A stretch of DNA of 64,000 bases. Source: Isoetes taiwanensis (taxonomy: Eukaryota; Streptophyta; Lycopodiopsida; Isoetales; Isoetaceae). The position numbers and the translations under genes were made by a program. Location of the stretch: positions 248,001 through 312,000 of the forward strand of contig JAJEKV010000138.1 in the NCBI GenBank assembly GCA_021234155.1, read 5' to 3'. The notes under the pieces are model-generated. The model did not search any database. It had not been told where the DNA came from and was given only the letters and a program-made list of their open reading frames with translations. Below are positions 53,162 through 64,000 of this stretch, piece after piece. Each line of letters opens with the position of its first letter. Position 1 is the first letter of the stretch.

Positions 53162-56007
53162 ATCTCATATACCGGTTCATAAACACTCTCTTCTTCTTTG
53201 ACTTTAGCCCTCACTTGCGAGTGTAAATAGATTGTGTTCTCTAAGTATCGAGTAAAGGCATTTTTTGTGAAAATCCTTGACATAAGACAAAGCAGGCATA
53301 AAAAACTAGGAGTTATTGGTCTCCTAAATTTTCGGTCACAATCCTTATTTCTCGGTTCGAATTTTTATTTGCCAGCAAACAAATTGCGGGGTTTCCTTCA
53401 AAATTCGGCAAATAATCTTGAGTTTATATTCAAAATCCGATGGAGTATGACACCTACCAGCAAATTATCTGGTTAGAGCTATTGGGGATTTCGAAGCCAG
53501 AGACAAAGCATAATGCTCTAGACACATGACTATTACGTTAGTAGGCCACTGCCAACTTTGCCAGCAATCTCCCACTCCTAGAGGGGGGCTTGTAATTAAC
53601 TAAACTGTTCCACTCAAGGGAGGGTCGTAGTACTTGGTCCATTTGCATTTGCTCCATCGCAAGCCTACAATAAGCATGAAGATATCAATGCATTCTCTTT
53701 TGTTGCCTTTGCTTCTCTTGGTAGTATATTGCCAACGTATAATTTGAGGCATCTGACACTATTAATGGGATGTTTTTATCTTGTCTTCTGGACCATTGAT
53801 CTGAGGAATATTCTCAAATCAATGGCCCCTAATTTTTTCTGCGTCCACCCCACAAAAATTTCAAAGGTGCAAAACAGACCAATGGTTGGCGCCACAGAAA
53901 TGGAAAATATGCGAAACCATTAAAGTCCCGGCTATGGACTACCGGAATGAATGCTCTATTTGTGCCACTAAATCGAAGCCACCGATGGGCTTCAGGGGAT
54001 GCTTTACCTTGACTACCAGATTGGCTTCAGAGCCACAAATCAAAGCTCAAGAATCAGGATTATAAATCAGGGCTCAAATCAGCGTTGCGACAGAACCAGC
54101 TAAGCCGGAATCATGCTGCAGGAATTTTGGCGTAGGAGGATTTTGGCTCGCATTTTATTGGAGGCTCCTCTTTTGCCCATCCCGATTTCTCCTTTAAGCT
54201 CGAAATAAGCGAAACCGGCGGCATGCAATGGCCAATTGCTGCTTCACTCTGACAGCATCTTCAGAGAAAATATCTACCATTTTTAATCACTCTGACAAAG
54301 TTGCCATCTTATTTGCTGCGTACTGTACAAATTCCTACACCAGTAACAAACGAAATGAGGAATTGATCCGGAAAAGGGATTAGGGGCCGGAAGTGGATAT
54401 GTGGAGCGCCGGAGTGGTACTGTATGTGCTGCTGAGCATTGCTGTATGTGCTGTATGTGTTGAGTGGTACTGTATGTGCTGCTGCCGCTTCATTGCATGA
54501 GGAATTTGTGCCATTTTCTGTACAAGCCGGCCTGTCTGCCTAGATGCCCTGTGCCTCTCCTCCGCTGCCCTTGCCAAAAAAAGAAGGGAGCATCCCTTCT
54601 TATCCACGCCCTAAAAAAAGGGCGCCAATTTTTTTTTCTATTCTTCTTTTCCAAAGATAATTTATCTAAGAACCCAAAAAAGCAACATGACCTCTAAATG
54701 ACATTAAGCTCCTCAAACATGGCAATATATACGGTTTCTTATACAATACAATACCAGAATCATAGTTCTTACCATTGCGAGAATACCCTCCCGCAATACC
54801 AAACGGATTGGGCAAACTTATTTGCCAACGTTTTTATACCTCACATTGCATGAGTACACAACTTCATTAACAATGCATGGGTCCACAACTTCTATATACC
54901 CATCTGGCTATGGAAGAATGGTTAGAAAAACCAAGTGTCATGGCCCCATTTCCTTTGGTTCTAAAAGAATGGTCATAAAACAAAGAGTCGTGGTATGCTA
55001 AATCATTTCTTTCTGAACATTAAAACACACTTTTTCAGGCTGAAGACTGAATAACGCATTATAAAAAAAAAAACCACCACCTTGCTTGCCAATATTTTAA
55101 TCTTCAAAAAAAGCACTCGATGGTACTCTGACATGAAGACAATTCTAACTAGTCTGCTACAGCCTTTGCTGAATCTTCCCCTGCATGCCTATATTTAGAA
55201 TTCCAATGTGTCAGCCAAATCTACTACTCCTTGCAACTTACACAACAGTCCATTTGAATCTAAATGCGCATCTCACCAGTAATTGAATACTTAGAAAAAA
55301 TAACTTTTTGAATCAAAAATTATTTTTTTGAATCAGTTCTCTTGGATCGTTCTTCTTGTTCATGATACTTTTGAATCAAATCAAGTCACCAAAAATGATA
55401 AGTTCAAAATCTGTCTGAACCTGAATCAAGTGCTTCCAAAAATCTGCACCGTGTGCATGAACATCACCAAAATACTTTGAACCAGAAAATAAGTTTCACA
55501 TATGTCCAAACCTGAATCAAAGGCTTCCAAAAATTTGGACCATACAAAACCATGTGCCACACCCATAATCTGAATCAGAATTAGACTTTTGATGAATTCA
55601 TGTACCAAATAAACATGTTTCATAATTCCATATTGATTTCAATCTGTAATAATGAACATAGCCACCCCAAATTAAGGGCATCACAGCAAACAAACAACCC
55701 CATTTTAGGGAGGTAGAGCAAAATTTTATAGAAGGAATACAACTTATTCCAGTCTATAATACAGCAGTTAGGCAATGACAAAAACCTATGATGATGAGTC
55801 TTTCCCCACCTCAAATAATAGTTAGACGAGTTCTAAGAAAGAAAGAAATTGAGAAGGCAGTGTTTATGATCAAGTCAGAAAGAAATAAATTGGTCAATAT
55901 AGACGGGTAGCAATGTTAAGGAACTCCTCGTGTTTAGATGCAGAACTCCAGATCTTCCCCCAAAATTTAAGAACAAATAAGTAAACGAAAACTAAGGGGA
56001 CTTGATT
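53162..56007. other. Non-coding stretch
   Basis: No gene recognised. A GGTACTGTATGTGCTGCTG direct repeat occurs at about 54415 and 54464. 55300-55620 is rich in GAATCAAA-type words. The rest is unremarkable. Confidence 0.5.
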
Positions 56008-56483
56008 TCAATATCTGCACCCAGGTATGACCATTTCGAAAAAGCTAAGCCCTTCCAATCCCAAAGCACGTTTCACACTGAAGTCCTTGATCTGCTTCGC
56101 CTTTTCATTGCAACAGAAAGGCGCTCCTTGCAAAGTCTCTTGCCAATCATTTGAACCGGCGCCACAACTCGATTCGCCGCAATGCGAAATCGTTTGATCG
56201 GATCTAGTCCCCATAAAAGAAGGCACAGAGGATCTGGCATCCTGCAAGAAAGAAAACAAATCTGAGACCCCATTTCACTTTTTTACGATCTTACAGAAAA
56301 CCAACAAAGAGAAATCCATTTCTAAAGAAAGAAAGCAAAGAAAATCAGATTTTGATGACAAACCTGGAAAGAAAGAGGGGAATCATCGGCGTAATGGGGA
56401 TGATTTCTGGCTAACTCGAGCCCACAGCAAGCAGTTCCTACAGCAGCCGCGCCGGAAGCCATGATCTGCCTTACGTACGCCAT
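56008..56483 (-). CDS. Possible two-exon host gene, 117 residues, unknown function
   Basis: Exon 1 is 56483-56364 and exon 2 is 56241-56008, with a 122-base GT...AG intron (donor CAG|GTTTGT, acceptor TTGCAG|GAT with a T-rich tract before it). The joined frame is open from ATG at 56483 (MAYVRQIMASGAAAVGTACC) to TGA at 56008-56010 (FFEMVIPGCRY); a second in-frame ATG at 56462 is an alternative start. The N-terminal part is Ala/Gly-rich, the middle has several cysteines (ISHCGESSCGAGS, APFCCNEKAK), and no domain is recognised. It is not part of any mobile element I can see. It could be the first exons of a longer gene. Confidence 0.5.
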
Positions 56484-56655
56484 AGCCGCTGCAGAAGTCC
56501 GAAATGTCCTACCGGAGCGCGCCGCCCACGTTTTAAGAGAAAGAACACGCTTAACGGGGAAGAAACGAAGCCCCTTTTAAGGGAGCTTTGGTACAGGCCT
56601 TTGAGACACGTCTTAGTGTCTCAAATAAGTGGTCCCTTCCTTTCTATAGTAACAC

Positions 56656-56711
56656 GGAACGTTAAATACATGTGGTATAGGTTGGAACGTTAAATACATG
56701 TGGTATAGGTT
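56656..56711 (+). repeat. Tandem 28-bp duplication
   Basis: GGAACGTTAAATACATGTGG followed by TATAGGTT occurs twice without a gap, perfectly. It lies about 170 bases upstream of the two-exon gene on the minus strand. Confidence 0.9.
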
Positions 56712-57943
56712 GCAAATGTGCACCCCTAGTCCTTCACAACTAGGGAGCGCCGTATATATTGGACGCCGTCATGTTATAGCCACGAGTATATCGGTGGTAT
56801 ATCCGTGTCTTTGACATGTCATAGCCATGCCCAAAAAAATTACACCGCGTCTTTGTGGACTTAGCAGATCTTTTGCCATTTAAGGCTGGCTATAACATGC
56901 CCACGTCTGACATTTACCGCGATGGACTAGCAACCACATACACCATTCTCCACGCACATGCATCTCTCGTAGACTAGTTGATCTCTAATGGACATTAAAA
57001 ATATTTTGTTCCGCCTCCTCCATATCCACATATGCAGACCACGTCTCTGTCTCTGTCCCTTGGCCTTACCTTTTTCGAACATGCCACAGTGGCTCTACCC
57101 TTCACCTTACCTTTTCCAACTTGCCACACTTAACTTGCACAAAATAGTTCATCAACATTCCATGAAATCTCCCACTTGATACACTTGATTCCCAGCCCCC
57201 ACCACCTGCTCATCTTGCCAATCTTTCTTAGACCTCCCATTCCATGATTGAGCATCAAGGAACCTCTCTGGACCCCTCATTCAGATTTCTTCCAGGAGAA
57301 TTTAGGGTGGTGAGATGCTTGCCCTACCAGAGTAAGCAACACCACATAGTATGTTCCCTGGGACCCATTATGTTTCTTGGCCTTAAATAAGATATTGCTG
57401 GACATGTGCATCTCGCAAATTAGTTCTGACTTCTTTTGCCTAGCGAATGAAGCATGCCAAGTCACTTAAGCTTTCATGACAGTCAATTGCGTATACCATT
57501 CACAGACGATACTTACATCGTTACTAATCTGATACTTGCAATCATGCTTCAAGTGGAGAATATGTGTGATTCTTTTTAATTGTGCACCACAATGTGTGAA
57601 ATGAGGGGAAAAAATATTATAATGTAGTGGATGTTAACAGTTTCAATAAAGAATCTTCACATAAGGTAGAAATGCCATTTTCTTATCTCAAGAAAAAATT
57701 GTTCTCCCGTAGATTTTAAACCTTTCTATAGATCTATGTGTAAGTTTTTTAATGCATAATTCTACTTTGAAAGCAAATGGGCAAGTTGCCTTCCCAATCT
57801 TAGCATTAATCTAAAAAATATCATCTCATACCTCATCTCAAATCTAAGATACTTCATATATTCTTATATATAACTTTTTGTACAATTGTTTCTTCGTGGT
57901 TCCTTCCAGACGCAATGTAAGGTATTAATTTATTACAAAAATT

Positions 57944-58115
57944 TACTACGGCGGCCAATGCCGCCATGAACATATTTTTGGTTCCAAACATGTGGGGTAG
58001 GACCCACCATTAATGTCTAAGCGTTTTTTATTTTCTACAAGAAAATTAGCATGGCGGCCAAAGCCACCACGAACATTTCTTTGGTTCCAAACATATGGGA
58101 TTGGACCTACTAACC
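57944..58115 (+). repeat. Diverged direct repeat, two units about 100 bases apart
   Basis: GGCGGCCAATGCCGCCATGAAC ATATTTTTGGTTCCAAACAT and GGCGGCCAAAGCCACCACGAAC ATTTCTTTGGTTCCAAACAT share most positions over about 65 bp. Confidence 0.7.
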
Positions 58116-58251
58116 ATAGTTACCGGGAACCAAGTTCCCAACTTCGTTCTCGAGGGTCCAGAGTTCCCTAAGTTCTCACTTTAGTTCCCAGTAGAAAAGG
58201 GAATATACCTCGGATATACTCAAAGGATCCCTCGAATATACTCGAATATCC

Positions 58252-58293
58252 CGTTCCCATTACGTTCCCGTTCTCGTTCTCGTTCCCGTTCCT
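58252..58293 (+). repeat. Short hexanucleotide repeat (GTTCCC/GTTCTC)n
   Basis: About six degenerate units in a row: CGTTCCCGTTCTCGTTCTCG. The preceding 100 bases also have GAATATAC words repeated. Confidence 0.75.
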
Positions 58294-59537
58294 AGTAGCT
58301 ATGCTACTAACGCTTACCATTTTGATAATGCAATGCCTGCTTAATAAAATGGTGTGATGTCAAGCTTGATAATAATTTGAAACTGGCAAAGATTGGAGGC
58401 TAGGCATTAAAATTTATAAATGTATCTACAAAATAACTCAAACGATCCAAGTACCATTTCAAAAAAGATGAGCACCTAAATTGCAAGATGCCGCCATATT
58501 GCTAGCGAGGACTATTATAGGAGGAAGGAAGCAAGCGTTCCAATGGTATAATTCCATTTTGAACTTAGTGAGTGAGCATGGTAGATAATAGCAAAGTCCC
58601 CCGAAAATCAAAATAAAAAAGGCAAGCACTTCTAAATAGGTATGCATGCCATTGATGCTAGATAATGGCAATCAAAACTCAAGATGATGGAAACAAATGA
58701 AGAGAATGTAAACCAAGTTGAAATTGAATTTGAACATGTACACTTGTGGCTTGTAGATCCAAAGATGATGAATTGCCAAAAGAGAGAAAAAACTAGCATT
58801 TCCATGTGTATTTATTGTTGCAGAATGTTCATTATGTATGTAAGTCCAAATCTGAAAGAATTGGCAACAATAAGGTGGTGCAACTGTAGAAAAGATATGG
58901 AGTTACGTAAGATTGTCAATGGGTTTTGAAGGGTATTGGTATGTTTTTTGGTACAATTGCTGACGCGGGACATGCACTTTTGGAATTGAGACAGAAGAAG
59001 AAAGCTAACCTTGGTTGATTAGAGCGTGGAGCTTGGCCAATATAGATGGCGATGAAGTATGGCCACATTGATGCTACAATAGCATATGGATGGCGCATCC
59101 CAGAGGCCAGTTCAACAAATCCAACATGCAGAGCCGGATTCAAGATTCATATAAGCTTCCAAAGACATTCACACACATAGTCAAGGTCAATTTTTGCATG
59201 CATATATATTTCCGTATGCACAGCCTCCATGGTGTTGCCCGTTTTGGCAAGGGGTTTAAATCCCCATGCTCTTGTAGGCATAGTCATTTCAGGCTTGATT
59301 ATTCTTGCAGAATGAGCATGGAAAAAACTGGATATGGAGGGCAAACCTAAGAACGCAAATTCTTGAGAAGATGTGATTCTGGCTTATTTCTTACTTGATT
59401 TTAACCTGGTGTAAGAAGTAAAAGATCCTTTTGTGGCATTTCACACAGATTCTTGAAGGGCAGAGCAAGCACCATTTCTGGGTGAGAGGAGAGATGCAAA
59501 GGGTTATTTCTGCAAGGGTCCTTTCAACTTCCTCTTG

Positions 59538-59633
59538 GTTTGTTGTGCTCTCTCTTTTGGGTCCCATAGGTGGATTGGTCTCTGTGGATGATAAAATTCT
59601 ATTCTATTTTATTCTATTCTATTTTTTATACAT
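59538..59633 (+). mobile_element. LINE B 3'-end fragment
   Basis: GTTGTGCTC, TTTTGGGTCCCATAGGTGGA, CTGTGGATGATAAAA and an ATTCT-type tail match the last ~100 bases of LINE B. It is strongly 5'-truncated. Confidence 0.75.
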
Positions 59634-59801
59634 TTCAAGTTCGGTAATGAATTAGAAAATTCTTTTTTTTTTTAAGCAAAAAGAGAGGTGGAAGGGGCCG
59701 ATTTGTGTGTTTCTGCAACAACCCTTTTGAGTACGAAAGGGGTTTCTTGAAAGAAGGCTTACAACTTTTACTTCAACAGGCCAGTGAGTTCTCAACTTTG
59801 G

Positions 59802-61339
59802 TGTGACGTTCCACATATTTATATGCCTTTTTAAGTATAAATACATGGCACGTCACTATGAATAATTAATGGCACATCAATTATTCATAAGCCGTTAATA
59901 ATTAATCATTAAAGTGGAAACCTAACCCAAAACCCTAATTCGAATTTAGGGCTTAACCTAATTAAAAAGGGCTAAAATACCAAATTAGTTAATATTAGCC
60001 AACCCAGAGCTGCCACCTGGCCCAAATCTATTGGGCAAGGGAGAGTTACTAACTTGGGACCCAAATTGGAGTTTTGTACCCCATTTGCCCCAATTCGAAT
60101 TGGGGGAGGTTGGTGGAGGAGGAGCTGCTGTTCCACCATATTCCAGCCGGAAGGATGGAGCACCCGAGCGATAGTGGACCTAGCTATGATCCCGGTTAGT
60201 ATGTAGATAGCTTGGATTCCTAGATAGTCATAGGACTGACCCTTGTATGCTCAGAAGGTAGCTAGGGTTAACCCTTGTATGAATAGATGTATGGTTAATC
60301 TCTATTTTATGTTCTATTTGAAGCTATGGATGGATGGATGTATAGGGATAGCTTTCTTTCTGTTCCTCCTGTGTTGTATGGATAAAAGGGGGGTAGAGCC
60401 CTAAAGGCCCTCTAGAAGTAGAGATGTTCCTAGATAGAACCCTTAAAACCCAGTAAATGCGGCCTGTGCACAAGAACCTACCTGGCTGTGGATGCTATGA
60501 TGTGGTTCAGCACCAGACAACGAGTTCAGCGCGGCTACGGGACTCCTAACAGTGTGCTAAACTTATAGCCGATCACCGTGCGTGGGCCGGGTATGGGTCT
60601 GACACTCTCTGGGCCGGAGGGCGTGAGTCATAGATGGCCGTCCTGGGCTCGAACGGGTTGGTGAGCTGACCTTTAGATTTAGGGGAGTAAGTCGGGTACG
60701 GATGCGGGGGTCGCTGATGCGGCACGTGTTCTCTAGCACACCCAGGGATCCGTCATACTCGGGGAGGAGACGCCTCTCTGACCTGCCTCATCGGACCGGA
60801 GAGATGTAACCCGGAGTAGTCCCGAAGGGTGATTCCTTTGGATTGCATCTCCGGAGGACTACAAGCACGTCATAGCATGATTCAGCCTATCTGCAAAGTG
60901 TGCACAGGAGGGGCGGATGGAGTGGACTACCTTAGCCATTGTCTTATGCCAGCCAACGCCATGTTATATCTCTGTCTGTTGTTATCTTGAGGCCCTGACC
61001 GTCAGTCATCCCCATGGAGTCTGAGCCCTGGGTAGAGCCCTTAGTTATGGTGTATTTCCTTTGTTATGTTGGTATTCTGTTGTTAATATACCGATGATGA
61101 TGGGCCACCCTTCGTGGTGGTATATTACTTATTAATATTGTTGCTAGGTGCTAACATGTATGTACGCTTCCGCTATATAGGATTCCCATAGAAGGCCCGT
61201 GTCCTTCACCCGAACACTTGGCCATCACAAGTGGTCCGAGTCAGACGGAGGGCCTTCCCGTGGTGATGAATTCGCCATGGGAGGGGAATTTCCCGTATTT
61301 ATACGATGGGAGCATCGTATGGATTCGGGGAGCATCACA
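59802..61339 (+). repeat. 5' LTR
   Basis: Bounded by TGTGA and TCACA. A GGATAAAAGG TATA-like element lies near 60380. The GC-rich block 60480-60900 contrasts with its AT-rich ends. Only one LTR is visible, so the boundaries rest on the terminal inverted repeat and the adjacent primer site. Confidence 0.65.
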
Positions 61340-61340
61340 G

Positions 61341-61356
61341 TAGTATCAGAGCCATG
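61341..61356 (+). promoter_or_regulatory. Primer-binding site, initiator tRNA-Met-like
   Basis: TAGTATCAGAGCCATG resembles the plant primer site TGGTATCAGAGC, complementary to the 3' end of initiator tRNA-Met, with one mismatch at its second base. It lies 1 base after the LTR end. Confidence 0.75.
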
Positions 61357-64000
61357 ATTTTGGTGGACCAAAATTGTCGCACTGGCCATGTCTAACTTGT
61401 TAGACCGTTAGATAGTAGGGGACCTCCAACGTAGGAAAGTTACACCAAACCCATAAGTAGGATGAGTTTTAGCCTAAGTATGCGAGGATTGAGCTAGTTA
61501 AGAAGGGAAAAAAATTTCCAAATATTAAGATGAAGTTATGTTCAGTTTTGGCAGGATGCAGTCCCTTTCTTCCGGAGGCCATAACTTTCTCTAGGTAACT
61601 CGGATTGCGGCGATTTTTGCTCCAGCGCGTCCGGCACGGTCCAAACACCCTAGGGGAAGCAAAAGGTCAAGGAAGGGGCCCAAAACACCAACAGCGGCAC
61701 CGCTCGGGTTTGGATGCTCCAAAATCACGAGATAAACTCATAACCGGACCGACGCCACTCCGTATAAAATGGGTATTTCCACCGTATAAAATGGGTATCT
61801 TAGACCTTATTCGACATTATATAAGTAATATTTTATAGACATGATTATAATTAACGTTGTCCCTCTCTAGTGTCTAAACTTTGACTCATCTCATTTCCCA
61901 GAGAAAGGATCTCTTTTCGCCCAACCAACTAGGGACTGCCATGCAGCACCCCTCTAGACCATGGGTTTGGATTTCTTTGATCCTACTACCCTTCAATATT
62001 TCTTCAACTTTAGTATTACTTTGTGCCAAACTTCACCGCCTATATGGCTGTGATTAATTATTTGCGCTACCCATGTCAAACTGACAGCGGTCTACCCTCT
62101 TTTGGAGTTGTTCTCCCGTACGTTCCAATGGCCTCCAACCATTGTTGACTAGTCACCTCCTTCTAGGGTATTTAGATATGGTCCGGGCAAAATATTTCCA
62201 AGCATTATTTTAATGCCTAATCGTCCCTAAGTTCCGCAAATGAACTTACATATTCTAAGGGATTATGTGAAGATCCCAGGGGACCGTACCACCCAAAGAC
62301 CCCTCAAGATAGGCCTCCTCTATTACGAGATCTTGTGTGCAAGTCTCTGCGGATCCTCATGGACGCTGCTAATGTGGTATGATGTATAGATACTATCTAA
62401 CTATTTATCTATCCATTAAAAAGGTTCTTGGTGAATTCAATTCACCTCGTTGTCCTAGGACATGGAAGTCTTCTTCCCTAAGCCATGCACCAAATCTTTA
62501 GAGAGTTTTTCAGCTCTTGCTGCCTTTCAAGCCTCAAGTCTACCTTTGCATGTTAGCAAAGACCACCCTTCATGTTAGGTAATAACCTTCCTATCCCGGT
62601 CGCTAAATATCATTAATAAGGGTCCTTCATTCCTTCTCTTCTTCAATATGTTTTCTACGTCTATGGCCGAATTCCAGTATTTTGGCCCTTACGCCTGGTA
62701 CAACGTACGCAATTCACCCTTTGGCTGTGACCTTTATTCAGCAGAGTCAACAATCCATTGTGGCTTCTAAGCCGCTATTATATGTTTTCTATATTGTTAA
62801 CCCACCTATCATTGGGGGTTATGATTCAACGTTGTCCTACATCCTATTAGTCATTATATTTCTCTGGCATGATGTTATGACGCTATTGTGGCATTCCAAA
62901 TGACTTTGCATCCTCATTTAAGCCATAGTCATGGGCTAAGAGCGGTGAGCCTTCGTATAAATCGTAAATTACCTGGAGTCATCAAGGTGCCTACCTGGTA
63001 TTTTGTGAGTCTTCCTACAATACCGACATTTGGTATAACCTGGACTTGTATCCATGTTCGAGTCCTGTATATTCTAACTTACACCTCCATGTAACCCATG
63101 CTCTTCACCTCTGCCTGATCCAGATATGGATCATGTGGGAAAGATAGTCTTAAGTGTCTCTGCAACACACATTTGAACTTCTAGCAGGTAACTGCTATTT
63201 GATACCTATCCTGGAATTGTACTATTGTACTATTCAACCCCATCATCTTGAGCTTCATTCTATTGGCCGTTGACATTTATTTCAAGTGCCAACTACCAGA
63301 TCATACCCTAGCATGCAACGGATTGACGGTCCTTTGTACATTTCGAACATATCTCCAGACCCTTCATCAGTACCTTTGGGGTACACTCATCTTTCTCTCC
63401 TTGTGTCGCCACTTAGACTACCTCTCCAAGATGTTTATCGTATGTGTACCTAGTATGTACATAATAAACATATATCCACATCCCACAATGCTAGAGCTCT
63501 GCTCTAACTTAGCTAAAGTATAATCGTGGTAGTTCTTTGAAACAAAACCCATTGCCTATGTACCTTTATGATGTGACTGTGCCACCTACTTTCCAAAAGG
63601 ACAGGGGCCAACTCTATGTTGGACTTGCATATGCTGCCTATATTTTGACAGGGTCTCTAGCTATTTCAACCATTCCCTTAGTGCCTTACGATACTTTAAC
63701 CCCGTACATAAACTATGATTCCCCCACGGGATTATGCCATAATTCCAAAAGCTACTACCCCACATGAGGAGCTTATCTAAAGGCTTCTTTCACTAGGGAT
63801 CCTTTGTGTCCTCAATATCAACCACGCTTAGTCACAACCTATTTTTCTTAAGTTATCATGTGCACTCCAGCTTCTGAGCAGCTTCAAATGCTGTCGTCTT
63901 TGGCTCCCTCATAATGAAGTGGAGGCACTAAACCCTCTTGGTCTCTTAATAGGAAAACCCAATGTTTCAATCTTCGTTAGTAACCGCCATGTAGTTATCC

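Larger units (their letters stand above)
56484..59537. other. Non-coding stretch with three small tandem repeats
   Basis: Besides the repeats listed separately at 56656, 57944 and 58252, nothing is recognised. The part next to 56484 would be the promoter of the two-exon gene. Confidence 0.5.
59802..64000 (+). mobile_element. LTR retrotransposon, 5' LTR and part of the interior
   Basis: A 1,538-bp LTR candidate (59802-61339) begins TGTGA and ends TCACA, a five-base inverted repeat with TG...CA ends, and is followed one base later by a primer-binding site. The 3' LTR lies outside. The visible interior (61341-64000) has no gag or pol that I can recognise: only short plus-strand frames in CT-rich sequence (for example 62682-62903, 63248-63523). 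It is either strongly decayed or nonautonomous. TSD on the left would be TTTGG (59797-59801). Confidence 0.65.

Noticed and set aside
53162-56007. Further LTR or LINE remnants in the right half
   Set aside because: I searched for reverse-transcriptase, integrase and zinc-motif text and for primer sites and found none I could support.
62682-63767. Series of plus-strand frames of 68-91 codons in the LTR element interior
   Set aside because: I could not match any to gag, protease, reverse transcriptase or integrase. They may be decayed coding sequence, but nothing supports a call.
1-64000. tRNA or rRNA genes
   Set aside because: No cloverleaf with an anticodon and GTTCGANTC-type arm, and no rRNA core sequence, was noticed on either strand.

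Overview
This is nuclear DNA of a land plant. The evidence is DUF4283-type L1 retrotransposons, two Helitrons with canonical ends, a DUF659-type hAT transposon, an LTR retrotransposon with an initiator-tRNA-Met-like primer site, and GT-AG introns. The style suggests a large, repeat-rich genome, perhaps a fern or other seed-free plant, but the species cannot be fixed from sequence alone. Almost all recognisable coding sequence is mobile-element protein or captured and broken host gene. Only two loci look like possible host genes: a small secreted-protein family at 34.6-43.9 kb and a two-exon gene at 56.0-56.5 kb.

0-25 kb is a stack of nested insertions. A kinase-like gene (minus strand, 14.8 kb to 13.9 kb, continuing at 1.2 kb) is split by a 12,676-bp hAT transposon (1198-13873) with an exact 8-bp target duplication. 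The hAT carries a broken transposase (10.3-12.9 kb), a second copy of the same kinase family (5.4-6.6 kb), a RING-H2-like fragment (about 8.0 kb), a nonautonomous Helitron holding a 1.5-kb purine tract (3622-5442), and seven imperfect long inverted repeats in 1.55 kb (8.56-10.11 kb). These last look like a cluster of microRNA-precursor-like foldbacks and are the most unusual object in the window. The kinase is also cut by a truncated L1 at 1-1.14 kb. At 14890-25271 lies L1 'LINE A' with a perfect 16-bp target duplication. Its reverse transcriptase is split by 'LINE B' (about 17.68-22.64 kb) and its C-terminal zinc knuckle by an antisense L1 3' fragment.

27-50 kb is dominated by LINE B, whose copies share a conserved 3' end followed by a pentanucleotide or tetranucleotide microsatellite, and by a recent ~5.56-kb tandem duplication (28681-37610 and 37617-43169). 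This duplication copied a four-exon gene for an unknown secreted protein. The first unit was then hit by a 3,372-bp Helitron (30909-34280), and the second unit preserves the exact empty site. Two gene copies encode identical predicted proteins; a third is decayed and a fourth is a 5' stub.

50.7-53.2 kb is a degenerate minus-strand L1 (LINE C). 53.2-59.8 kb is mostly unannotated, with the two-exon gene and small tandem repeats. From 59802 an LTR retrotransposon begins (5' LTR 59802-61339) and runs off the window without a recognisable gag or pol.

One caution covers the whole window. Where near-identical duplicates can be compared, many of their differences fall on CAG or CTG triplets. This is what systematic consensus errors at methylated CHG sites could produce, so some frameshifts called here may not be real.
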